Shown here: positions 14,440 through 28,223 of the stretch, piece after piece
How the letters are laid out: every line of letters starts with the position of its first letter
How positions within the stretch are numbered: the stretch's first letter is position 1
NCBI GenBank assembly: GCA_029783825.1
Contig: JAREIK010003356.1
Coordinates: forward strand, 690,035 to 754,034
Source: Sapria himalayana
Lineage: Eukaryota; Streptophyta; Magnoliopsida; Malpighiales; Rafflesiaceae
Reading direction: 5' to 3'
Length of the DNA stretch: 64,000 nt
Notes under the pieces: generated by a model
Seen by the model: only the letters and a program-made list of their open reading frames with translations
What the model was told of the DNA's origin: nothing
Databases searched by the model: none
Translations under genes and position numbers: made by a program

Positions 14440-16050
14440 AGGATTAGTAAATGTAGTTATAAATAGTTACATATAGTTAAACATATAATTATATACAGAT
14501 ATATGCATACAAGTAGTTATAAGTAAATTTAAATAAATGTATACAAAGTTATAAACAATTATATAAATTTCATATATGTATACATAAATAAAAATAAAGT
14601 TATATTTATTTATATAGTCTTTTATAGTTATACAAATATTTATATATAGTTATATACATATAGTTAAACATTATGTTGTGTGTTTTTATACATATAATTA
14701 TAAATATAGTTACATGTGGTTATACATATAGTTACACGTATTGTTAAAGTTATATTTATACATGTATGTATATATATTTTATCATATAATTTCATATATT
14801 TATACATATAGTTATGTATAGGCATGGATATACTAAAATTCATTTTTATTCTAATATATAAAAATGTATATTAAATACATATTGTTAATTATATATTTAT
14901 ATATAGTTATGTATATAGTTTTTATATTTATACATATAGTAAGATAGAATTATTTATAGTTATATGTTAGTATACATATAATATATATTGTTATAAGAAA
15001 TTATATATCGCTAAACATTTAATTTTATATATATATATATATATTCATAATAGTAGTTATTTTTAGTTATACATAAAAATATACAATGTCATAACCAAAT
15101 ATACAGATTTACATATATGAAAACATATATGTATAAATAGTTAAAAAATAGTTATATTTAATTATATAAAGTTGTATTTAGTTTTACAAATATTTATATA
15201 TAGTTATACACATATAATTAAACATAATATTGTATGTTGTTATACATGTAATTATAATTATAGTTGCATGTGGTTATACATATAGTTACACGTATAGTTA
15301 AACTTATATTTATACATGTAGGTATATATATTTATTTATATAATTTTATATAACTATACATATAGTTATGTATAGGTAAGATATAGTAAAATATATTTTT
15401 GAATGCTAATATATACAAATGTATATTAAATATAAGTTGTAAATTATATATTTAAAAATAGTTATGTCTAAAGCCTTTATAGTAATACATATAATAAGAT
15501 ACAATTATTTATAGTTATATGTTATTAAACATATAGTATATATAGCTATAAATATTTTTATATAGTTAAACATATAGTTATATATAGATATATTGATACA
15601 AATAGTTATACATAAATATATTAAGTTATAAATAAATATATAGATTTACATATATGCATACATAGTTACAAATATAGTTATATTTAATTATATAGAGTGT
15701 TATATAGTTATACAATTATTTATATATAGTTATACAAATATTTATATATAGATATACACAAATAGTTAAACATAATGTTGTATGTTATTATACATGTAAT
15801 TATAAATATTGTTACACATATAGTTATACTTATATTTATACATGTAGGTATATTAATTTATTTATATAATTTTATATATCTATACATATAGTTATGTATA
15901 GGTATAGATATAGTAAAATATATTTTTGAATACTAATATATACAATGTATATTAAATATAAGTTGTAAATTATATATTTAAATAAAGTTATGTATAAAGC
16001 TTTTATAGTAATATATATAATCAAAGACAATTATTTGTTGTTATATGTTC
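14440..16050. repeat. AT-rich tandem repeat, three copies of about 540 bp
   Basis: Three diverged copies lie head to tail. The landmark GTTATGTATA (in CATATAGTTATGTATAGG) occurs at 14811, 15365 and 15891, giving periods of 554 and 526. Neighbouring landmarks keep the same order in each copy, including GTTACACGTA in the first two, TATTAAATA and TTTATAGT. Within each unit the sequence is a finer degenerate minisatellite of TATAGTTATA(CA) words. No coding potential is visible. Confidence 0.8.
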
Positions 16051-16297
16051 ATATACCTTTGGGATCCAATGACAAAAAGACAAAAAAAACAAACATGTTC
16101 GGCTTACAACAAATCAAAGCAAAGTAAATGCAGTCTTGTATTTAAGGCATGCAATAAATAAATATAATTACAATTTGAATCCCCCTAGAAACAGATGATG
16201 TTATCCACATAAAAGAACAAAACTCAACCAAAATAGGTAAAGATTAGATCCACATCCAGATATGTCAACAAAGTTTGCCTCATCCTGCTAAAATTAT
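16051..16297 (-). other. Possible 3' untranslated remnant of the ARF fragment
   Basis: This sequence follows the ARF stop codon on the minus strand and is less repetitive than the AT-rich array that bounds it at about 16050. It is consistent with transcript-derived or genomic 3' flank carried along with the ARF coding fragment. I see no clear poly(A) tract at the far edge, so retroposition is not shown. Confidence 0.4.
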
Positions 16298-16579
16298 TTA
16301 TGATTTTCTGGCAATGTAATTGGAAAGCCAATCAATACCCTTGTAGATGCCCTCCCTAGAGGTAGCACAGGTGCTCTGAATGTACTAATGGCATTGGAGA
16401 AGAGAGTGAAGTCCTAGCTTGCCAGTAATTTCTGTTGCATTCATCACATTGGGAAAATCTTTCTTATTGGAAAACACCAGCAAAACTGCATCTCGAAGCT
16501 TTTCCTTGTTTAGAATCCTAGGCTACTCATCTCTGGCTTCAACTTCTCGTTCTCTGTCATTGCTGTCCACCACAAATAT
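16298..16579 (-). pseudogene. ADP-ribosylation factor (ARF1-type GTPase) C-terminal fragment
   Basis: ARF proteins are small Ras-like GTPases that recruit coat proteins to Golgi membranes. Reading the minus strand from 16579, a single frame of 93 codons plus a TAA stop (16300-16298) matches the C-terminal half of plant ARF1. It opens with IFVVDSND (the strand after switch 2), continues with [16 protein letters not shown] (the G4 guanine-recognition NKxD element appears as NKKD), then [11 protein letters not shown], then STCATSREGIYKGIDWLSN (the G5 CAT motif is intact) and the stop. Two in-frame TAG codons break it: after VEARDE, and at the conserved Trp of the HWYIQ motif. There is no frameshift and no intron in the preserved part. 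The 5' half is missing and the coding sequence stops directly at the GATA satellite edge. This is a captured or inserted gene fragment and cannot encode a working GTPase. Confidence 0.93.
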
Positions 16580-19500
16580 GAGATAGACATATAGAAACAT
16601 TGATATATATACATATAGATAGATATACAGATAGACAGATTGATAGATATAGATATATAGATATACAATTAGATAGGTAGGTAGATTGATTGATAGAAAG
16701 ATAGTTAGTCAATTAGATAGATAGATAGATAAACAAATATGTAGATAAATATATAGATTGATATATAGATAGAAATATAGACAAAAAAACATATATACAG
16801 ATAGATATTTAGTATAATAAATAGTGAGATAGATAGATAGATAACCGAATAGACTAATAGACTAATAGACTGGTAGACGCATAGACTATAAATAGATAGA
16901 GATACAGATAGATAGATATATAGCCAAATACATAGATTTAAAGAAAGATAGTTAGATATTAAGTAAAATAGAAAGATATACTAATAGATAATTAGACAAA
17001 TAAATAATAGACAAACAGACAGATAGATAGACAAAGAGTCATATAAACAAATGGACAAATATAAATAGAGATAGTTAAAAAGATAGGCAAATATATTGAT
17101 AGACAGATAGACAAATATAAAAATAGATAGATAGTCATATAGTATGATAGACATCTATATATATCGAAAGATAGATAGACAGATAGATAGATATATAGAT
17201 AGATAGAGAGATATAGAGTTATTCAAAAAGATATATAGATAGGTAACCCGATAGATAGATAGATAGATGGTTAGACATATAAACTGATAGATTTATAGAC
17301 AAATAAATAGATACACATATAGGTATATAGAAAGATATGCAATAGATAGATAGTCTGAAAATTAGATATAGAGATTGTCATATATATAGTTAGAGAGACA
17401 GATTAACAAGTAGATAGATAAGCAAAATGTTAGATAGACATATAGACAAAGAGACAAATTGACATATAGATATATATAGGCATGCAAACAGATAGATAGA
17501 TTATTAGATAAAAAATAGATAGGTAGATAGATAGATAGATATAAATGTGTATTAGATAGATAGACAAATATATAGATAGGAAAATAATTAGATTGGAAGA
17601 TAGACCAATAGATAGTTAGATAGACAAATATACAGATCGATAGATTATTAGATAGTTAGATATACAGGTAGATATATAAACCATTAAATAGATATATAGA
17701 TAGATATATAGCTAGATAGATAGACATATAAACATATAGATAGATGGATAAATAGACAAATGGACAGATATACAAATAGACTAATGGAAAGATAGATAGA
17801 TAGCAAATAGATAAGTAAACATATAGCAATATCGATATATATAAAGAAAGATAGATTGACAGAAAGATAGATAAATTAATAGATAGAGAGATAGATAAAG
17901 AGATGGAGATATTTACAAAAAGATAGATAAATAGATTGAGAGATAGAGAAATAGACATATTGACAGATAGACAAATAGATAAAATGACAGACATGTAGAA
18001 ATGTAGAAAGGTAATTTGATAGAAAGATAGACATATAGTCAATAGATAGATAAAATTGATAAATAAAAAGTTAGATACATAGATAGTTAGATAAAAAGAT
18101 AACAACATAAATAGTAAGATAGTTTGATAGATAGAGAGATTGATATAAAGATAGATATAAAGATAGATAGATTGGTAGATAATTAGAAAGACAAATATAT
18201 AGATATACTGATATACATATAGGTTAATAAATAGATAGTTAGATAGAAAAATAAGAAAAATATGCAAATAAATAGATATATAGATAGACAGACAGACAGA
18301 CAGATAGATAGATATAAAGATAAATAAATATATAGATAGACATTTAGATAAATATTAAAATACTTATATAGTTAGACAACTTGAGATAGACAAATATAGA
18401 TATAGACATATAGGTTTTTAGGCGAATAGGTAGAAAGATAGAAAAATAGATATATAGCAAGATTGTCAGAAAGGAAAATAGTTAGATAGATAGGAAGATA
18501 CGTAGCGATATAGATAGATAGATAAATAGACAGATAGAAATTTATATATATTGACAGATAGATAGATAGATAGATAGACATAAAGACAAATAAATAGATA
18601 TACTAATGAAAAATATATTTATAAACAAAGTAAATAGTTAGAAAAATAGAAAGATAGAAGATCGATAGATATGCAGATACATAGATTTATAGATTGACAA
18701 TTTAATAGATACATATATAGATAGATAGATATTTAAATAGAAAGATAGAAAGAAAGAAAGATAGATAGATAGTAAAATAAATAGAAGGATAGATATATAT
18801 ATTGATAGAGAGACGTATAAACTTATATACAGATAGATAGACAGATATATAGTCAGATAGATCGAAATATAGATAGGTAAAAAGATAGACAGATAGAAAG
18901 AAAGATTATAGATTTATAGAGTAAAACACATATAGAATAATTGACATAAAAAAATAGACAGATAGAAAAATAGACACATAGAAAGATAGACTAATTGAAC
19001 GTTAGATTGATTGATGACTAATAGACTAATAGAGAGAAACATAGTTAGAAAGTTTAACAGATAGACAGATAAATATTTAGACAAATAGACAAATAGATAG
19101 ATAAGTAGATAAATAGAAACTTAGATTTATAGATTGATAGATTTACAGATACACAGATAAACATATATACATATAAACATATAGATAGATAAGAAGATTG
19201 ATAGAAAGATAGATAAAAAGATAGATAAAAAGATAGATATAAAACAAATATAAATAGATAGACAGATAGATTAATAAATACACAGATAGTTAGATACACA
19301 TAGAGATTGATTGATAAATAGATATATAGAAAGATAGAGAGATATTTAGATAGATAGATAGAAAGATAGAATAGTAAATATATATATAGATTTATAGATA
19401 TATAGATAATTAGATAGATAAAAAGACAGATATATTGATAAATAGATAGATAGATAGTTAGAGAGATAGACAAATATACAAATTTTATAGGTAGAAAAAT

Positions 19501-20335
19501 AGATTGATAAATAGATAGATTGATAAATAACCATATAAACACACACAAACAAGCACACACACATATATATAAATGGACAAATAAGCAGATAAATAAAAAG
19601 ATAGATAGACAAATAGATAGATAAATAGGTATACAGATAGATAGATAAAAAGATAAACAAATAGATACATATATAGATACTCATAAAGAAAGATAGACAA
19701 CTAAACAAATAGGATGATAGAGATAAATAGAGATAGAAATAATAGATAAATAGATATATAGATAATAGATAGATAGACAGATTGATTGATTGATTAATAG
19801 ATAAATAGATAGATTTATAGACATTTAGATAGACAGACAAATTTGCAAATAGGTAGATAGTTAGATAGACATACAGATAGATAGATAGATAAAAATATAT
19901 ATAAATAAATGGTCATATAGTCAAATACACAGAAAGATATATAAATAAATAAATAGTTAGATTAATAGATAGATAGATAAATTGATTGATAGATAGTTAG
20001 ATAAATACATATTTAGGCATTTATACTAAAAGTTTGTTAAATAGAAAGGCATTTAGATAGTTAGATAGAAATATAGATATAAGATAAATAGTTAGATAGT
20101 TAGATAGATAGATATATTCACATATTGATAGACAAATATATAGATAGACAAAAAGAAAGATAGGCATATATAAAGATAGACAAATATTTAAATAGATAAA
20201 TAGATAGATAGATAAATAGATAGATAGACAAATAGATGCAAAGAGAGATAGATAGATAGATATATTGATTATCAGATAGATAGATATGCAAATAGATATA
20301 TAGATACTTATACAAATATTTATATAGACCAATAG

Positions 20336-20388
<53 letters not shown>
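20336..20388. repeat. Compound (CA)n(TA)n microsatellite
   Basis: A pure CA tract passes into a pure TA tract in the same order and orientation as the one near 3780. A shorter CA-rich relative lies near 19538-19566. Confidence 0.95.
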
Positions 20389-22102
20389 GTTAGACCTACA
20401 CATAGATAGATAGATAGATACATACATAGATATATAGATAAATAGACTGATAGACAAATAGACTGATAGACAAATAGACAAATAAACATATAAATAGATT
20501 GAAAGATAGTTTAGATAGATAGACAAATAGATAGAGATAAAGATAAAAAAATAAACAAACAAATAGAGATTTATATAGAAAGATAGACAGATAGATATAT
20601 AGATAGAAAGAAAGATATGTAGATATATAGATTGATAGATAGTCAAATAGATAGATAGATAGATTGACACATAGATGCATAGACAAATAGATAGATATAT
20701 TATTATATTCATTGACAAATAGATCACTATATTGATTATGAGATAGATAGATATACATATAGACATATAGATAGATAAAAAAATAGATATATAAATAGAT
20801 AGACATATAGACAGATAAATAGGTAGACATAAATTAGATAGATTGATATATAGATATATAGATAGATAGATAGACAAATAGATAGACAGACAGATTGATA
20901 GATAGATGGACAAATTAATAGAAAGATACATAGATAGATATAAAGATATAGTTAGATAGACAGATAAATATAAACATATACAAAGATAGATAGATAGACA
21001 GATAGATAGATAGACTGAAAGGAAGATAGGTAGATATATAGATAGACAAATAGTAAATTTGATAGATATATAGAATTACAAATAGATGCATAGATAGATA
21101 GATAGATTAATAGTTAGATTGACTGATAGATAGATATATTGATTACCAGATAGATAGATATACAGATAGACTTATAAATAGTTAGAGAAATAGATATATA
21201 AACAAATAAACATATAGATAAAAAACAAAAAGACATACATACAGATAGATAGATATATAGATAGATTGATAGACAGGCTGATAGACATATCGATAGACAA
21301 ACAGATAAATAGATAGATAGACATATTAATTTACAAATTATTAGATAGACACTTAGATAGATAGATAGACATATATAAATATAGTTAGATAGATTGAGAG
21401 ACATATAGACATATAGAAAGATACAGCCATAGAGAGTTTGATAGATTAATATTTAAATAGATAAATAGATAGACAGATAGACAAATAGACAATATATAAA
21501 AAAATAGATAGCCATATAGACAAATAGATAAAAATGCAAATATATAGATAGATAGAAAGATTGATAGATACACACATAAATAGAATGATAAATATATATA
21601 TAGATAGATATATATATTGATAGATAAACATTTAGACATATAAATAGTTAGAGAGATATGCATTTAGCCAGATAGATAAATAAACAAATAGATAGATAAA
21701 AAATAGTTAGATAATAAGATAGAGATAAAAATAGATAGGTAGATAGATAGATAGATATGCAGATAGACAAATAGAAAAATAGATAGACTGATGACTGATA
21801 AAATAATCGATAGAAACATTAAAAAATAGTTAGATAGATATATAGATATAAAGTTGTATAGTTAGAAAGATAGATAAATAGACAGATATACAAATACATA
21901 GATTTACATTTTGATAGATTAAAAGAAATAAAGATAGACAGATAGATATATAGATTGATAGAAAGATTAACACAAAGACAAATAGACAGATAGATAGTTA
22001 CAAAATAAATAAATAGATAGATAAATATAGATATATAAAAATACATATTTAGATAGTTAGATAGATAAATGGACATATAGACAAAAAGATAGATAGATAG
22101 AT

Positions 22103-22104
<2 letters not shown>

Positions 22105-22150
<46 letters not shown>
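22105..22150. repeat. (TA)n microsatellite
   Basis: A pure TA tract of about 46 bases in GATA context. Confidence 0.95.
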
Positions 22151-22152
<2 letters not shown>

Positions 22153-23027
22153 ACATAGTGATAGATAGACAATTAAATAGATATATAGATACACAGACTG
22201 ATAGATTGATATATAGATAGATATGTAGAAAGTGAGATAAACATATAAATAGACAGAAATATAAACAAAAAGATATATAAATAGATTAACATATTGATTT
22301 ATATACAAATAGTCAAATAATAGCTAGACAAGTAGCTAGAGAGATAGATAGATAAGCAGAAAAACATATAAATAGATAGATTGATAAACAAATAGTCAAA
22401 AATAAAAACAGAGACATGGGCATATAAATAGATAGACAGTTATACGTATACACATATCAATATAAAGATAGATAGTAATATATATAGATAGATTGATACA
22501 TGGATAAAAGATAGATAAATAGATAGTTAGACAGATAGACAGATAGATATATAGACAGATAGCTAAATAGACAGCCATATATATATATATAAAATACAGA
22601 GTTAGACATATAGAAAGATAGATTAATTGAATGATAGGCACATAGACACCTTGATAGATGGGTAGATAGGAAAATAGACATATATAAAGATAGAAAAATA
22701 AATAGTTAAATAGAATAATATATATATAGATATATAAAAAGATAGACATATAAAATGATAGAAAGATAGATAGTGAAACATATAGACATATAGATAGAAA
22801 TACGGATAGTCATATAAAAAGATATATAGATTGAAAAATAGATAGACAAATAGAAACATAAACAGATTGATAGATAAACAAATAGGCAAATAGGCAAATA
22901 GACAAATAGATAGATAGAGAGAAAGTAGATTGATTGTAATATAGTCAAATTGAAAACTAGACAAATAGTTAGATAGTTAAATAGATAGATATGCAGATAG
23001 ATAGCTAGCTAGATAGATAGATAGATA

Positions 23028-24160
23028 GACAAATATATAAATATACATAAAAAAAGATAGATATATAATTAGATAGATAGATAGGTAGATTAAGAGAAAG
23101 GAAGATAGACATATAGACAAATATATAGATAGATAAACATATAGGCATGTAAACAAATAGATAGAAAGAGAGATATATAGATAAATAGATAGACTAATAG
23201 ACTATTAGATTATAAACAAATAGACTAAAAGATTGACAGACAGAAAAAGAATTAGATAGTTAGATAGATAAATAGATAGACTGATAGATAGTTAGATAGT
23301 TAGAGAGTAAGATATTTAGATAGACTAACATATTGCTAGAGAGATTCATTAATTTAAAAATTAACACATTGATAGATAGACAAATATTTAGATAGATAAA
23401 TAGAAAAAAAAGATAAACTAATTGACATGTAAAAAAATATACATAAAGATAGATAAATAAACAAATAGATAGATAGACAAATAATAATATAGGTAGGTAG
23501 ATAAATTGATAGATAGATAAACATATGAATAGATAACCATATAGATGAATAGATAGATAGATAGATAGATAAAAAATACATAGATAGATAGATAGACAAA
23601 TATATAAATATACATAAAAAAAGATAGATATATAAATAGATAGATAGATAGGTAGATTAAGAGAAAGAAAGATAGACATATAGACAAATATATAGATAGA
23701 TAAACATATAGGCATGTAAACAAATAGATAGAAAGAGAGATATATAGATAGATAGATAGATAGACTAATAGACTATTAGATAATAAACAAATAGACTAAA
23801 AGATTGACAAACAGAAAGAGAATTAGATAGTTAGATAGATAAATAGATAGACTGATAGATAGTTAGACAGTTAGAGAGTAAGATATTTAGATAGACTGAC
23901 ATATAGCCAGAGAGATTCATTGATTTAAAAATTAACACAATGATAGATAGATAAATATTTAGATAGATAAATAGAAAATAAAGATAAACTAATTGACATG
24001 TAAAAAAATATACATAAAGATAGATAAATAAACAAATAGATAGATAGATAGACAAATAATAATATAGGCAGATAGATAAATAGATAGATAGATAAACATA
24101 TATATAGATAGACATATAGATGAATAGATAGATAGATAGATAAAAAATTACATAGATAGA
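23028..24160. repeat. Higher-order tandem duplication (567-571 bp) inside GATA block 2
   Basis: Two adjacent copies of a unit of about 570 bp, starting near 23028 and 23595, share long irregular landmarks that pure GATA would not. GACAAATATATAAATATACA is at 23028 and 23595. GAAAGAGAGATATATAGATA is at 23164 and 23731. GATATTTAGATAGACT is at 23311 and 23882, followed by a matching AGAGATTCATT(A/G)ATTTAAAA stretch and AACTAATTGACATGTAAAAA. A few substitutions and indels separate the copies, so this duplication is younger than the satellite around it. Confidence 0.9.
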
Positions 24161-24389
24161 TAGATAGACAAATAGATAGAAAGATAGACAGACAAACAAA
24201 TATATAGATAGTTAGATAGACATATAGACAGATAGTCATATTGGCATATAGATAGGTAAAAAAAATACAAATAAATACAAAGAAAAATAAATAGATTAGA
24301 TTGATCAATAGATAAATAGACAAATAGATAGATATAAAAACAGATAAATAGATAAATAAACAAATTAACATATACTCAGATAGATAGAT

Positions 24390-24390
<1 letters not shown>

Positions 24391-24427
<37 letters not shown>
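24391..24427. repeat. (TA)n microsatellite
   Basis: A TA tract of about 37 bases in GATA context. Confidence 0.9.
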
Positions 24428-24432
<5 letters not shown>

Positions 24433-27400
24433 CAGATAGATAGAAAGATAGATATATAGATAGATAAAAAGAAGATATATATATAGACACATAGCCATAT
24501 AGATAAATAGATTGATATATAGATAGATAGATCGATAAATAGATATTTAGATAGGAAGATAGACACATTAACTAATAGGTTAGTAAAAATAAAGATAATT
24601 AGATAATTATATAGATAGATAGATAAGTAGATAGAAAGTTAGATATTTACATAGATAGTAATATAGGGATATAGACATTTAGAAAGATTGAAAGATAGAG
24701 AGATAGAGAGATCCAGAGAATGAAAGATAGTTAGATAGATAGATATACAAATTGATAGATAGATAGTTATATATATAGATAGATAGATAGACATATAGGC
24801 ATTAGATATATTTGTAGATAGTATGATAAGAAGTTAGATAGATAGATAGATAGATAGTCAAATAGAAATTTAAATCTTTGACATATAGACAAATAGATAG
24901 ATAGTTAGTTAGAGAGAATGACAGATAGATAGTCGAATAGATATATAGATACATAGACATATTGATAGATATATAGATTGAAAAATAGATAGAAAAAAAG
25001 ATTGATACATTGACAGATAGCCAAATAGATAGATAGACAGATAAATAGATTGAAAGGTAAATAAGTAAATTGGAAGATAAATAGATATACAGATAGAGAT
25101 AGATAGATAGATAGATAGATAGACAGATTCATATATAGATAGATAGATTGACATATTATTAGACACATGGATAGCCAGATATATATATATATATAGACAA
25201 GTAGATAAATAGATAGATATATAGATAGATAAATAGACAGATTAACTAAAAGCATGATAGATTGAAAGCCAATTAGATAGTTAGAAAGATAGTCAAATAG
25301 AAAGATAGACAGTGACACAAATAGATAGATTGACATATAGACATTTAGAAAAATAGATAGATAGATAGATAGATGGATAGTTAAAGAGATAGACATATAG
25401 ATATATAGATAGATATACATATTGATAGATAGACAGACAGATAAATAGATAAGAGATAAACAAATAAAGAGATATAAAAATAGGCAGATAAAAAGATAGA
25501 TCGATACATAGATACTTAAATAGATAGCAAGATAGATAGATAGTAAGATAGATAGATAGGCAGATACAAAGATAAAAAGATATAAATAAATAAATAAATA
25601 TATATATATATATACACACACACATAGATAGATAGATATATATAAGGATAGAAAGATTGGTAGATAAAAGATAAAGAGATAGATATATTGACAAGAAAGA
25701 AAGATAGATAGATAGATAAAAAGATACACAGATAGGCATATAGATTGATAGATCCATAAATATTTTGATAGATTTTTAAATAGAAAGTTAAATAGATAGA
25801 ATGATTGAATGATAGATAGATAAAAAGATTAATAAGTAGGCAGATACACAGAAAGACAATTAGATAGTTAGAGATAAAAATAAATACAAATATTGATATT
25901 TTAATAGTTACATAAATAGATAGAATGACATATAAACATTTTGAAATAAAAAATATATATACATATAGATAGATAAATAAATAGACAAATCGATAAATAA
26001 ACATATAGATAGATACATGTATGTAGATATAGAGAGATAGATAAATAGATAGTCAGATTCATAATTAGTTTTATAGACTGATAGACCAAAAAAAGATAGA
26101 CAAATAGATAGATAGATAGATAGTCAGATAGATAGAAAAATAAATAGATAGATAGATATATATTTATATATATATAAAGATAAAAAGAAAGATAGACAAA
26201 TAGATTGATAGATAGATATATATATTGATAGATAATATAGATATATAGATAGACAAATTGATAGAATAACAAATTGATAGATAGATATATAGAAAAATAG
26301 ATAGATGATAGATAGAAAAATATAGAGATATATAGATCGATAGAAAGATAGACATATAGAATTATATATATATATATATATATATAAAATAATAGACTAA
26401 AAGATAGAAATTAATTATATATTTGGATAGATAAAGAGATATAAAAATACATAAATAGTTAGATAGATAATATATAGATTATTAGAAAAATAGCTAGCTA
26501 GAGAGATAGACAGACATATAGACATATATATATATATAGTCATATAGATAGATAGATACACACATAAAAAGTTGGATAGAAAGTCAATCAGACAAATAGA
26601 AAGATATACAAATAGACAGACAGACAAATATATAGATATATAGAAGGATAGACAGAAAAATAGATAGACAAATAGATAAATACACAAATAGACTGATATA
26701 CAAATTAATAGATAGATAGTTTAAAAAACTAATAAATAGAAAGCTAGTTAGATAGATATTCATATAGACATATAAGTTAGAATGTTAAATATTTATATAG
26801 ATAAACAAATATATAGATAATGATATAGATAGTAAGATAGAATGATAGACAGATAGATAGAAAGATAGACAGATAGATAGATAGATAGACATATAGATTG
26901 ATATATAGATATACATATAGATTGAAAGATAAATAGACATATAGATACATAAACAAATTGATATATTGAATGACAAAAGGATAGATAGACTGATAGATAG
27001 ATAAATTGATTGATTGATTAATAGATTGATATATAGATAGACAAATAGATAGATAGACATATAGATAGATATTTTAAAAAATAGACAGATAGATAAATAG
27101 ATAGATAAATATACAAAAAGACATATAGACATATAGACTTATAGACAAAGAAATAGATAGCAGATAGACAAATTGACAATAGTCAGATAGATTGTTATGA
27201 AGATAGATAGATATACAAATAGATAGAATGATAGGTAGATACTTAAATAGATAGATAGATAGACTAATAGACAAATTTACATATAGACAAATAGACATAT
27301 AAAAATATATTATTAAATAGATATAAAGATAGGCATATAGACACATAGAATAAAAGACTAATACACAGAAAGATAGTTATTTAGTTAGACATACATAGTG

Positions 27401-28173
27401 ATAGATAGTTAGATGGTTAGAAACTAAGATACATAGACAAATATATAAATAGTTAGATAGATATATAGATTGAAAGATAGATATTTAGACAGATGGAATA
27501 TTGATAGATATACAGATTAATTGATATAGAAATAAAGAGATAGATAGAATGCCATATAGATAGATAGTTAGACAGATAGATAGATCGATACATAAATAGA
27601 TAGACAAATAGACAGATCGATAAATTGACAACTAGATTGATAGATAAATAGATAGTCAGATATATAGATAGATAGATAGATAGGCAGATAGATAGATAAT
27701 TAGATTGACATATAGAGAGATAGACATATACTTAGATAGATATATAGATAGATAGATAATAGAGTGATAGACAAATTAATAGATAGATAGATATACAAAT
27801 AAAAATATAGATTGATAGGCATATAAAAAGATAGATAGATAGATAAATAGACAAATTGAAAAATAGATAAAAAAATAGATAGATAGATATATATATATAT
27901 ATATAGTGAATGATTGACTAATAGACTGTTAGATTGGAATATATGTAGACTGTTAGAGAAATAGAAAAATAGAAAAATGGATAGATAGTTTTTTACATAG
28001 GTTTATAGATAGATAGACAAATATTTAGATATAAAATAGATAGATAGATAGATTGATTGACAAATAGATTGAATGATTGATAGACTAATAGAAAGATAAA
28101 AAAATAGACTGATTGATTGATTGATTGATAGATAAACAAATAGATAAATAGGTAGATAGATATCAAAATAGAC

Positions 28174-28174
<1 letters not shown>

Positions 28175-28219
<45 letters not shown>
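28175..28219. repeat. (TA)n microsatellite
   Basis: A TA tract of about 45 bases in GATA context. Confidence 0.9.
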
Positions 28220-28223
<4 letters not shown>

